DNA of 55,483 nucleotides from Bacillota bacterium (GTDB lineage Bacteria; Bacillota; Negativicutes; Sporomusales; CTSoil-080), in contig JAGGAD010000008.1 in assembly GCA_017889625.1 (NCBI GenBank), positions 1-55,483 on the forward strand, given 5' to 3'. A program made the position numbers and the translations under genes. Shown piece after piece: positions 35,376 through 43,545 of the stretch. The first letter of the stretch is position 1. Each line of letters begins with the position of its first letter. The notes under the pieces were generated by a model. The model was not told the origin of the DNA, searched no databases, and was given only the letters and a program-made list of their open reading frames with translations.

Positions 35376-35408
35376 GTCGCTTAAAATTTTGTTTAAGCGA
35401 CTTTTTTT
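35376..35408 (+). terminator. Terminator after the cyclase operon
   Basis: A perfect 10-bp stem (35376-35385 with 35392-35401) has a 6-base loop and is followed by seven T. Confidence 0.92.
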
Positions 35409-35490
35409 GTGAAAAACAGGATTAGCTTAATAGCTGTTGTTCGAGTAACTTAAAGCATGGTTGTACTGAAAAGAATATTTAATATTGAGA

Positions 35491-35525
35491 TTTCGAAAAA
35501 TGATATAGTATATCATTTTTCGAAA
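35491..35525. promoter_or_regulatory. Perfect 35-bp palindrome upstream of ppsA
   Basis: The 16-bp arms 35491-35506 and 35510-35525 are exact inverted copies around AGT. The core is GATATAGTATATC. A second short site, TAGTATACTA, follows at about 35537-35546. Both elements recur in diverged form at 35647-35704, just before the gene, so this looks like a multi-site operator. Confidence 0.6.
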
Positions 35526-35646
35526 AGCTGTTTAAATAGTATACTATAATTAATAAAAACGAAAATAAAATTTTGTAAAGAAGGCGCTTCGGGCGGGTGA
35601 GTTGGTGAAAGCATCAGAAAAGGGAAAAATAGTGTTGGCTTTTCTG

Positions 35647-35704
35647 AAAAAAAGTGATATAGTATATACTAATTAAAGAACTTAGTTAAATAGTATACTT
35701 TAAT
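35647..35704. repeat. Second copy of the TAGTATA operator block upstream of ppsA
   Basis: This block has GATATAGTATATACTAATT followed by GTTAAATAGTATACTTTAATTGA. It parallels the block at about 35495-35553 (GATATAGTATATC, then TTTAAATAGTATACTATAATTAA) at a distance of about 150 bases. TAGTATATACTA is a perfect 12-bp palindrome. The last site ends some 20 bases before the start codon and would overlap the promoter or ribosome site region. Confidence 0.6.
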
Positions 35705-35721
35705 TGATGAGGAAGGTAATT

Positions 35722-38121
35722 ATGATGGACAGAGAAAATAGCTTATTATTATGGTTTGACGAAATTAATAAGAACGATGTTCAAATTGTTGGCGGAAAAT
35801 CGGCATCATTGGGGGAAATGACATCAAATACTAAGGTTCCAGTTCCTTATGGGTTCGCCACAACTGCTTATGCCTACCGCTATTTTATTCAGGAAAGTGG
35901 GCTGGAGAGCAGAATTGCTTTGTTGCTCAATCAATTAGATGATGTTGAAGATTCAAGAAAACTCCGCGAGATAAGCGCCCAAATTAGAAATGAAATTATG
36001 CAGGCGTCAATGCCTGGTGATTTGCAAAAGGCGATTGCGGAAGCTTATAATGCGTTGGCGGCTAAGGTTGGTGAAAAGGATCCTTATGTTGCGGTACGTT
36101 CTAGTGCGACTGCGGAAGATTTACCTGATGCTAGTTTTGCCGGACAACAAGATACATATTTAAATGTTCAGGGTGCTGATACTATTGTTAGTAAAGTGAA
36201 AGAGTGCTATGCTTCTACGTTTACTGACAGAGCAGTTTACTATCGGGTTAAACAAGGTTTCGATCATATGGAAGTAGCTTTGAGTGCAGTTATACAAATG
36301 ATGGTGTTCTCTCGGGCTGCTGGTGTTATGTTTACAGTAGATATTACTAATGGAAATGATGAAAATGTACTGATTGAAGGTGCGTGGGGTCTTGGCGAGT
36401 ATGTAGTTCAAGGAACGGTTACGCCGGATAACTTTACGATTCGTAAAAGCGATTTGGCAATTTTAAGCCGCAATATTCATGAAAAACCAGTAATGTTGGT
36501 ACGTAAACCATCTGGTGATTGTGAGGAGCAGCAAGTTCCGGTAGATATGGCTAAAGCGCAAGTTTTGACTGATGAACAAGTTGCAGAGTTGGTTAGATAT
36601 GCGTTAGCTATTGAAAAACATTACGGTTCGTACATGGATATTGAATGGGGTATCGATGAACGTGATGGCAAGGTATGGATTCTGCAAGCGCGTCCGGAAA
36701 CGGTTTGGTCGCGGCGGAATAAAGAAAATAAAGGCAAGAAATCAAGTACAACTGAAAATTCGCTGAATGTGAACCGCACCGCTGTTACTAAAGGCCTTCC
36801 AGCCAGCCCTGGCAGGGGCGCTGGGGTTGCCCACGTTATTATGGATCCTGCACAGATTGACCAATTTAAAGAGGGCGAAATATTAGTTACGGAGATGACT
36901 GCTCCTGACTGGGTACCAGCGATGAAAAAGGCGAAAGCGATTGTTACCGACTCGGGCGGTATGACTTGCCATGCGGCGATTGTAAGCCGCGAACTTGGTA
37001 TTCCTTGTATTGTTGGCACTAAAAGTTGCAGTATGGCAGGAACTGCTACAATTAAGGATGGTATGGAAATAACGGTTGATGCAACTACCGGCATAGTATA
37101 TGAAGGTATTGTCAGCGATTTAGTAAAGCCAGCTGCTGCAGATTCTTCGGCGGTACAATCTGGACCAGTTGAGGTATTCCCGGTTACCGGAACAAAGGTC
37201 TATATGAATTTGGGTGATCCTGATCTTGCTGATAAGTATTCGAGTTTACCTTGCGATGGTATTGGCTTGATGCGGGAAGAGTTTATTTGGACTACGTTTA
37301 TTCATGAGCACCCGCTGTATCTTATTGAAACCGGTCAGCATGAAAAGGCGGTTAATAGCCTGGCGGAAGGTATACGTAAAGTTTGTCAAGCCTTGGCACC
37401 GCGTCCGGTTGTGTTAAGGTTCAGCGACTTTAAATCATCGGAATATCGTGATCTTAAGGGCGGAGATAAATATGAACCTTATGAACCAAGCGCTTTATTG
37501 GGGTGGCGTGGGGCTTCAAGATATTATGATCCGAAATATACCGAAGCGTTTAAATTAGAATTAAAAGCAGTTCGCAAAGTTCGGGAAGAATACGGGCTGA
37601 AAAATCTGTATGTAATGATTCCTTTCTGCCGTACAGTTGGTGAGGCTGAGGCTGTAACAAATCTAATGGCAGCTGAGGGCTTGAGACGTGGACCTGATTT
37701 TAAGGTTTGGTTAATGGCGGAAATACCAGCTAATATATTGTTAGCTGATCAATTTAATCGTTATGTAGACGGATATTCGATTGGATCAAATGATTTGACC
37801 ATGTTGCTATTAGGTTGTGACCGTGATAATGATACGGTTGCCCATCTCTTTGATGAACGGAATCTGGCTGTAAAACGGGCGGTTAGACATTTGATCAAGG
37901 TAGCGCACCGCGACGGAAAAACTGTTTCGATCTGTGGGCAGGCACCGAGCGTTTATCCTGATTTCGCCGAGTTCTTAGTAAAAAGCGGCATTGATTCGCT
38001 GTCGGTTAATCCGGATGCGGTTAAAGCAACGAAAAAATTGGTTGCTCAAGTGGAACAAAAAATTGTTTTAGACAAATTAACCGGCCGCGGTTTAGCCGAA
38101 ACAGAAGACTACGAGCTATAA
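35722..38121 (+). CDS. ppsA: Phosphoenolpyruvate synthase (pyruvate, water dikinase)
   Basis: This 799-residue enzyme makes PEP from pyruvate and ATP, releasing AMP and phosphate. The order of parts is: an N-terminal ATP-grasp domain (GGKSASLGEM, VRSSATAEDLPDASFAGQQDTYLN), the swivelling phosphohistidine domain with TDSGGMTCHAAIVSRELGIPC, and the C-terminal PEP/pyruvate barrel with GIGLMREEF, SIGSNDLT and the catalytic-cysteine motif CGQAPS. Its length matches bacterial PpsA. ATG 35722 is chosen because GAGGAAGG lies 5 bases upstream; the TTG at 35704 precedes that site. It is alone, between terminators and behind repeated palindromes, so it has dedicated regulation. Confidence 0.95.
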   Translation: MMDRENSLLLWFDEINKNDVQIVGGKSASLGEMTSNTKVPVPYGFATTAYAYRYFIQESGLESRIALLLNQLDDVEDSRKLREISAQIRNEIMQASMPGDLQKAIAEAYNALAAKVGEKDPYVAVRSSATAEDLPDASFAGQQDTYLNVQGADTIVSKVKECYASTFTDRAVYYRVKQGFDHMEVALSAVIQMMVFSRAAGVMFTVDITNGNDENVLIEGAWGLGEYVVQGTVTPDNFTIRKSDLAILSRNIHEKPVMLVRKPSGDCEEQQVPVDMAKAQVLTDEQVAELVRYALAIEKHYGSYMDIEWGIDERDGKVWILQARPETVWSRRNKENKGKKSSTTENSLNVNRTAVTKGLPASPGRGAGVAHVIMDPAQIDQFKEGEILVTEMTAPDWVPAMKKAKAIVTDSGGMTCHAAIVSRELGIPCIVGTKSCSMAGTATIKDGMEITVDATTGIVYEGIVSDLVKPAAADSSAVQSGPVEVFPVTGTKVYMNLGDPDLADKYSSLPCDGIGLMREEFIWTTFIHEHPLYLIETGQHEKAVNSLAEGIRKVCQALAPRPVVLRFSDFKSSEYRDLKGGDKYEPYEPSALLGWRGASRYYDPKYTEAFKLELKAVRKVREEYGLKNLYVMIPFCRTVGEAEAVTNLMAAEGLRRGPDFKVWLMAEIPANILLADQFNRYVDGYSIGSNDLTMLLLGCDRDNDTVAHLFDERNLAVKRAVRHLIKVAHRDGKTVSICGQAPSVYPDFAEFLVKSGIDSLSVNPDAVKATKKLVAQVEQKIVLDKLTGRGLAETEDYEL

Positions 38122-38140
38122 AAAACCGATTGTTTGAAAG

Positions 38141-38180
38141 AAAAACCGTTACCGCACGTAAGCGTGGTAACGGTTTTTTT
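38141..38180 (+). terminator. Terminator after ppsA
   Basis: AAAAACCGTTACC (38141-38153) pairs with GGTAACGGTTTTT around an imperfect inner loop. A run of seven T follows. Bases 38181-38403 show no gene. Confidence 0.9.
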
Positions 38181-38403
38181 ATAAGGCTATAAAAGCACTT
38201 TAAGCGGAAGATTCTGTTGCAAAAGGGGAATACATGATTATTAAAGGCAGCTGAAAGCAGGAATTATGGAAAAAACGGCGGATTATAGTATACAACGCAA
38301 CTAATAAAAAATTCTATGGTTAGCGCAGGTGCACAAAAAAACTAATATATTGTGCGCAATAGTAGTAATGGTTTAGGCAGCAGATAATGAAGGAGAGAGA
38401 AAT

Positions 38404-39729
38404 ATGCGCACTTGGGGAAAAGTTTTATTTATTTGGTTATTGACAATGATGCCGGCGACGATGGGATTGACCGCACCCCAGATTCAATCAGAAGCGGCTT
38501 ATCTGATTAATGCTGATAATAATAAAGTCCTTTATGAAAAAAACGGTGATAAAATTATGTATCCGGCTAGTACGACGAAGATTATGACTACACTGGTGGC
38601 TCTTCAGCACGGCGAGCTGGATTCAATTGTCACGGTAGGCGCAGATGCTGTTGGCTTGGAAGGTTCTAGCCTGGGGTTAAAAGCGGGCGATCAGTTGACG
38701 CTGCGGGACTTGCTGCGCGGGATGATGGCGGTATCCGGCAATGATGCCGCGCAAGTGGTAGCTGAACAGGTTGGCGGCGGTTCAAGTGAGGTTTTTATTA
38801 ACTGGATGAATGAGACTGCGGCGGCAGTGGGGGCCAGTAGCACTCATTTTTCTAATCCTCATGGCCTGCCTGACCCGGACCATCAGTATACAACAGCACA
38901 AGATTTGGCGGTTATCACCGCGTATGCGTATCAGCAGCCAGGCTTTGGCGATTATGTAAGCCATAAGTATCAAACGATTCGGTTTATCAACCGTGGTATC
39001 AGCGAAACCGAAGTAAATATGAACGAACTGTTGGGCCTGTATCCTGGCTGTAACGGCGTAAAAACCGGAACGACGCAAGAAGCGGGGGAGTGTCTGGTGG
39101 CGTCGGCAAAACGAAATGGGGTACAACTTATTGCCGTAGTGTTAAATAGCAGCAATCGTTGGCAAGATGCCGCATTTTTATTGGATTATGGATTTAAGCA
39201 AGTGGGAGGGCAACAACCTAGTGATACGGTTGTTACTAAACAACCGGTAGAGCAGCCCGGTTATAAGGTTGTTACTTCTAAGGGGCAAGGATCTGGTTCG
39301 AATGGTACTGCAACTGGCGGCAACTTAGATAATACAACGGCGGATAATAAGCTGGTAAGTAGTCGGGGAGATACTAAGTGGCAGCCAGTTAGTAATAAGG
39401 CTGATTCAGGAACGGATAAGCTATTAGAAGTCGGTTGGTCCGGTGGCGGTTCGGTGGATGCGGCGTATTTATTTCCCGCTAATGGTGTTTATTTGGGACC
39501 GGTCGTTAAACGTGATTCGCAAAAGACGGATAAGATTACTTGCGGGGTGCGCTTGGCAGAACAGCTATTGACGAATAAGCTGGCGGAACTTGGCGTATAT
39601 GGCGATGGTTCGGCTGATGCAGCATATTTATTTCAGGTTAATTGGGGCTACGTTGGACCGACTGTAAAGTATGATCGGCAGAAAACAAGTAAGGTTACAT
39701 TTGGCGTGCGTTGTAGCATACCGATTTAA
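38404..39729 (+). CDS. D-alanyl-D-alanine carboxypeptidase (PBP5/DacA family) with repeated C-terminal tail
   Basis: This 441-residue protein has a signal peptide and the penicillin-binding active site: S56-T-T-K59 (SxxK), S111-G-N113 (SxN) and K220-T-G222 (KTG). It trims the terminal D-Ala of peptidoglycan stem peptides in the periplasm. After the enzyme domain (to about 265) comes a Gly/Thr/Ser/Asn-rich linker (270-340). Two similar repeats follow (about 350-384 and 403-437: GS.DAAYLF...G..GP.VK.D.QKT.K.T.GVR) in place of the usual PBP5 C-terminal domain and amphipathic anchor. The repeats may form beta hairpins; their role is unknown. Confidence 0.9.
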   Translation: MRTWGKVLFIWLLTMMPATMGLTAPQIQSEAAYLINADNNKVLYEKNGDKIMYPASTTKIMTTLVALQHGELDSIVTVGADAVGLEGSSLGLKAGDQLTLRDLLRGMMAVSGNDAAQVVAEQVGGGSSEVFINWMNETAAAVGASSTHFSNPHGLPDPDHQYTTAQDLAVITAYAYQQPGFGDYVSHKYQTIRFINRGISETEVNMNELLGLYPGCNGVKTGTTQEAGECLVASAKRNGVQLIAVVLNSSNRWQDAAFLLDYGFKQVGGQQPSDTVVTKQPVEQPGYKVVTSKGQGSGSNGTATGGNLDNTTADNKLVSSRGDTKWQPVSNKADSGTDKLLEVGWSGGGSVDAAYLFPANGVYLGPVVKRDSQKTDKITCGVRLAEQLLTNKLAELGVYGDGSADAAYLFQVNWGYVGPTVKYDRQKTSKVTFGVRCSIPI

Positions 39730-39776
39730 GAAAATATTGCTGATGTATCAGCAGCATGAGTCAAGGAGAATAAAAA

Positions 39777-40253
39777 ATGGCTATAGAAGCAGTAAAAGCT
39801 TATTTTGAAGAATATGGCCGGGCGGATGATATTCTAGAATTTGATGTATCAAGTGCTACGGTAGACCTTGCGGCGCAAGCTTTAAAAGTAATTCCTGCAC
39901 GTATTGCTAAGACGCTTTCGTTTCAAAGTGAGTCGGGCTGTATCTTAATTGTGACCGCTGGGGATGCCCGGGTGGATAATAGCAAATTTAAAGGTGAGTT
40001 TGGCATTAAGGCCCGCATGTTAAAGCCGGAGGAAGTGCTGGCGTTAACCGGTCATGCGGTGGGCGGTGTGTGCCCGTTTGGAATTAAAAGTCCAGCGGTT
40101 AAAGTCTTTGTGGATATTTCGCTAAAAAGATTTGAAACAGTTTTTCCGGCTTGCGGCAGCAGTAACTCGGCTATTGAATTGTATTGTAATGAGTTGTATG
40201 AGTATTCGCAGGGGTTAAAATGGATAGATGTGTGTAAAAATTGGCAAGTGTGA
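39777..40253 (+). CDS. YbaK/EbsC family aminoacyl-tRNA deacylase
   Basis: This 158-residue protein is of the YbaK/ProX type, with the conserved basic K in AKTLSF, FKGEFGIKARML, and GHAVGGVCPFG. These trans-editing enzymes hydrolyse mischarged tRNAs such as Cys-tRNA(Pro) or Ala-tRNA(Pro). The start ATG follows AAGGAGA. It lies 47 bases after the carboxypeptidase and may be co-transcribed. Length is normal. Confidence 0.9.
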   Translation: MAIEAVKAYFEEYGRADDILEFDVSSATVDLAAQALKVIPARIAKTLSFQSESGCILIVTAGDARVDNSKFKGEFGIKARMLKPEEVLALTGHAVGGVCPFGIKSPAVKVFVDISLKRFETVFPACGSSNSAIELYCNELYEYSQGLKWIDVCKNWQV

Positions 40254-40376
40254 GATTGCTGTAACATTTTTGTAAAGATAATATTTTATAATAAATACGA
40301 GGAATTTACCAAGACGTAGTAGTAGATTTGCTTATCTAGGTTGCACTAGAAGTATTAGTTTGGAGTGGGTTGAGAA

Positions 40377-41255
40377 ATGTTTCATAATTTACAGTATTAT
40401 TTTCTAAAAGCAATAAGCAAAACTATTTGTTTATTGCCATATTTCGTAGTTGTACATATTGGTCGGGGGCTGGGTTACTTGTATTATCTGGCGGCTAAGC
40501 GTCAACGCGAGCGAGGAATTGACCAAGCTATGCGTGGGTTAGAGGCATCACCAGCTGAGGCGGAAAAAGTTGTTAGAGGTTTGTTTTATAATTTGGGTCA
40601 AACCTTGTTGGAAGTCATGTATATGCCGGCGCTTAATTCGAAAAAGATGAAAAAACTTATTTCAATTGAGGGACTAGATAATCTTGATAAGGCTATGAAA
40701 TTGGGTAAAGGCGTTGTTTTTCTTACCGCACATATTGGTAATTGGGAGTGGCTGGCAGCGGCTTTATCATCGACTGGTTTTCCGATTACCACGATTGTGA
40801 AAGCACAGCCGAATGACCAGTATAATCGTTTTTTGAATGAGTATCGGGAAATGATGGGGGTAGAAGTGTTTAGTCGCGGAACATCAGAAATGCTTGGTGC
40901 CGCTCGGGCTTTAAAAAAGGGAAAGGTATTAGGCTTTTTGGCTGATCAAGATGGTGGGGAAAAGGGCGTATTTGTTGATTTCTTAGGGAAAAAAGCGTCT
41001 ACTCCTGCCGGGCCGGCTGTTTTTGCGGAAAAATTTGAGTCGGCGATTGTACCGGGATTTATTTTTCATCGCCCCAACGGAGGACATCATATCGTTATTG
41101 GCAGTCCCTTTATATATGAAGCGGATAGTGATTCTGAACTAGCCTTGGAAAAAAATACAGTGCGAATGACTAAAATTATTGAAGAGGCGATTAAGCAGCA
41201 TCCTAAAGATTGGTTATGGTTCCAAAAACGTTGGAACACACAGTATCGAGGTTGA
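40377..41255 (+). CDS. Lysophospholipid/lipid A acyltransferase (LpxL/HtrB family)
   Basis: This 292-residue membrane-associated acyltransferase has a hydrophobic N-terminus and the catalytic H-x4-D/E motif as AHIGNWEW, followed by conserved ADQDGG and the late KDWLWFQKRW segment. LpxL/HtrB enzymes add secondary acyl chains to the lipid A precursor at the inner membrane. This fits a diderm cell with lipopolysaccharide. It is followed closely by the DUF523 gene. Confidence 0.9.
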   Translation: MFHNLQYYFLKAISKTICLLPYFVVVHIGRGLGYLYYLAAKRQRERGIDQAMRGLEASPAEAEKVVRGLFYNLGQTLLEVMYMPALNSKKMKKLISIEGLDNLDKAMKLGKGVVFLTAHIGNWEWLAAALSSTGFPITTIVKAQPNDQYNRFLNEYREMMGVEVFSRGTSEMLGAARALKKGKVLGFLADQDGGEKGVFVDFLGKKASTPAGPAVFAEKFESAIVPGFIFHRPNGGHHIVIGSPFIYEADSDSELALEKNTVRMTKIIEEAIKQHPKDWLWFQKRWNTQYRG

Positions 41256-41291
41256 AGTCCCCAAGTTACTGTCCAGGAAAGGGGTGTTAAC

Positions 41292-41705
41292 ATGATCGTA
41301 GTGAGTGCTTGTTTAGCGGGGGTCGAGTGCAGGTATAATGGCCAGAATTTTGCCATCCCGGAAATAGTCGAATTGGTGAAAAAGGGACAGGCCATACCGA
41401 TTTGTCCAGAAGTTTTGGGAAAATTATCAACCCCGCGGCCTAGTGTGGAGCAGTGTAAAGGAAAATTTCTAACGCAAAGTGGTGACGATGTAACCGCTGA
41501 GTTTTTAACCGGGGCAAGGGTGGCAACTGAAATTGCCAAGTTAGTAGGAAGTAAAAAGGCTATTTTGAAATCAAAGTCACCTTCTTGCGGCTGTGGAATG
41601 ATTTATGATGGAACGTTTACAGGGAAGTTGATTAATGGCGACGGGGTTTTTTGCAAATTTTTAAAAGAAGAAAATATCCAAGTGTTTACGGAAGATGAAA
41701 GGTAA
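41292..41705 (+). CDS. DUF523 domain protein
   Basis: This 137-residue member of DUF523 has the family's conserved cysteine-containing stretches: SACLAGVECRYNG at the N-terminus, PICPEVLGKLSTPRPS mid-protein and KSKSPSCGCGMIYDGTF near the C-terminus. The Cys residues suggest a metal or thiol function, but the role is not known. It starts 36 bases after the acyltransferase with AAGGGG upstream. Confidence 0.9.
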   Translation: MIVVSACLAGVECRYNGQNFAIPEIVELVKKGQAIPICPEVLGKLSTPRPSVEQCKGKFLTQSGDDVTAEFLTGARVATEIAKLVGSKKAILKSKSPSCGCGMIYDGTFTGKLINGDGVFCKFLKEENIQVFTEDER

Positions 41706-41766
41706 GGGGGCAGTATCAGCGGCCCTCGTTTATAAAAATAAATATTATGAAGTTTTTTTATGTTTT

Positions 41767-41804
41767 AATCTGCAGGCGGCTTGATTGCTCCTGCAGATTT
41801 TTTA
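41767..41804 (+). terminator. Terminator between DUF523 and the convergent LysR gene
   Basis: A perfect 10-bp stem (41767-41776 with 41790-41799) has a 13-base loop, a T-rich 3' flank and a 5' T/A-rich flank. Confidence 0.88.
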
Positions 41805-41830
41805 TATAAAGAGTACTATCGTATAGTTTT

Positions 41831-42739
41831 TTAATCGCCAGATGGAAAAGCTCTCTTATTTAGTTTGGTAAATATTTTAAGAAAATGACGGGCTGAAGGA
41901 GATAATGGTCGGCTTCGCAGCCAAATAATTGCGGTTGAGGTTTCAATGCTTGGGTTAACAATTGTTTTGTAAATAAGGTTGTTGCTGGGAATAAGACCGA
42001 TAGCTGCCCGCGGCAGAACTGCGATACCTACATCAGCGTCGGCCCAGGCAATGAGGGGCATGATATCATCGCTTTTACAGAGCAAGTACGGGCTAAAGCC
42101 CACTTGCTGACAATGTTCGGTAAGTAGGGCTTCGTATTTCCGATGAATCATTAAGGGTTTATTGGCTAGTTCGGAAAGGGGAATAAGGTCTTGTCTATTA
42201 TTGAAAGGATAGCTACTGTTGTTTTTAATGGCAATAACGAGTGGCTCTTTCTCTAATTGGATTGATTCATAGGTATCGGTATCAAATGAAAAACGAACTA
42301 AACCGATTTCGATTAATCCACTGTTTAATAACTCAATAATTCGGACAGATTCGCCTTCCCATAATTCAAAATTTACATAGGGGTAGTTATTTCGAAAAAA
42401 ATGGGCTACTTGCGGCAATATGGTTGCCCCGGAGGAGGATGCAGTGCCGATGGATAAAGTGCCTTGTGCACCTGTTTCAATATCATGAATTTCTTTTGCT
42501 GTAATATCAATTAAATTAAGTAATTGTTCGGCCCGGTTGAGTAACTGGACCCCAGCTTCAGTGAGTTGAATTTTACGGGAACCGCGTTCAAAGAGTTTGG
42601 CACCCAGCTTTTCTTCTAATTGTTTCATTTGCCGGCTTAAAGGCGGTTGTGCCATGTGCAGGCGCTGGGCGGCTGTTGTAATATTGCCTTCTTGGGCAAC
42701 TACTTGAAAATAGTGAATGTCTCGGATATTTAGCAGAAT
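41831..42739 (-). CDS. LysR family transcriptional regulator with a probable non-standard start codon
   Basis: The LysR effector domain and helix-turn-helix are intact. The first standard start, ATG 42655, would remove the first 28 residues, including half of the DNA-binding domain. The conserved N-terminus (NIRDIHYFQVVAQEGNITTAAQRLHMAQPPLSRQ) continues in frame upstream to a TAG, with no ATG, GTG or TTG. ATT 42739 or CTG 42736 lies 9-12 bases after GGGAG and would give about 302 residues, the normal length. It is divergent from the HDCR-like cluster and probably regulates it. Confidence 0.85.
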   Translation of the reverse strand: MLLNIRDIHYFQVVAQEGNITTAAQRLHMAQPPLSRQMKQLEEKLGAKLFERGSRKIQLTEAGVQLLNRAEQLLNLIDITAKEIHDIETGAQGTLSIGTASSSGATILPQVAHFFRNNYPYVNFELWEGESVRIIELLNSGLIEIGLVRFSFDTDTYESIQLEKEPLVIAIKNNSSYPFNNRQDLIPLSELANKPLMIHRKYEALLTEHCQQVGFSPYLLCKSDDIMPLIAWADADVGIAVLPRAAIGLIPSNNLIYKTIVNPSIETSTAIIWLRSRPLSPSARHFLKIFTKLNKRAFPSGD

Positions 42740-42952
42740 AGCAAACCACTCCCTTATATGGCATACCTATAAAGTATGTAAATTAAACTATATTAGTATT
42801 ATTAGTATAGAAATGAATCTGATAAAATCTTAGTATAAGATAATTATTTTCGTAAATCGACAATTTACCATTGATCGTAGTCCTTTCATAGGTTATGCGG
42901 TTGACTTGAAATTGGACAAAGGTATGTTAGGGAAAGTTAGAGGGTGTAAGCA

Positions 42953-43543
42953 TTGAATGCACAATTAAATTCATTTGTAGTGGCAGATCCAAAAAAATGT
43001 ATTGGTTGTCGGGCTTGTGAAATTGCCTGTGCAGTGGCGCATTATGATAAAGAAATAAAAACGGTTGGCTGCCTGGACCGGCCACTGATTTCCAGGTTGT
43101 ATCTTGTGAAAACTGCGGAGGTTACAATGCCTGTGCAGTGTCATCACTGTGAAAATGCTCCATGTGTTAAAAGTTGTACGGCTAAGTGCATTGAGTACCA
43201 AGATAATAAAATATTGATTGATGAGGAACGCTGTATCGGCTGCAAAAGCTGTATATTGGCTTGTCCGTTTGGTGCTATTGAATTGATTATATCACCATGT
43301 GAGATAGAGAAAAAGAATCTCTTGTCAATGAATACTGGAGGGAAAGAGAATAGTAGCCAGGCGGTTGTTGCTAGTAAGTGTGATTTATGTACACGACGTT
43401 CACAAGGACCGGCTTGTGTAGAAGTGTGTTCGCAGCAAGCCCTTAGATATGTTGACTTTTATACAGAAAGAAAACGGCGTCAAAGTGAGGCGGCACAAGC
43501 AATCGGTGCGTTTGTTGAAAGTTTTAGGGGGCAGGAGGGGTGA
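42953..43543 (+). CDS. HycB/HydN-like polyferredoxin subunit (four 4Fe-4S clusters), copy 1
   Basis: This 196-residue ferredoxin-type electron carrier has four cysteine groups: CIGCRACEIAC, CHHCENAPCVKSC, CIGCKSCILAC and CDLCTRRSQGPACVEVC. It resembles HycB2/HycB3 of hydrogen-dependent CO2 reductase, carrying electrons between hydrogenase and formate dehydrogenase. It starts at TTG 42953 with AGGGTG upstream. The hydrogenase begins just after its stop, over an AGGAGGGG site, so the two are coupled. It is longer than the second copy because of an inserted stretch before the last cluster. Confidence 0.88.
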   Translation: MNAQLNSFVVADPKKCIGCRACEIACAVAHYDKEIKTVGCLDRPLISRLYLVKTAEVTMPVQCHHCENAPCVKSCTAKCIEYQDNKILIDEERCIGCKSCILACPFGAIELIISPCEIEKKNLLSMNTGGKENSSQAVVASKCDLCTRRSQGPACVEVCSQQALRYVDFYTERKRRQSEAAQAIGAFVESFRGQEG

Positions 43544-43545
43544 AG

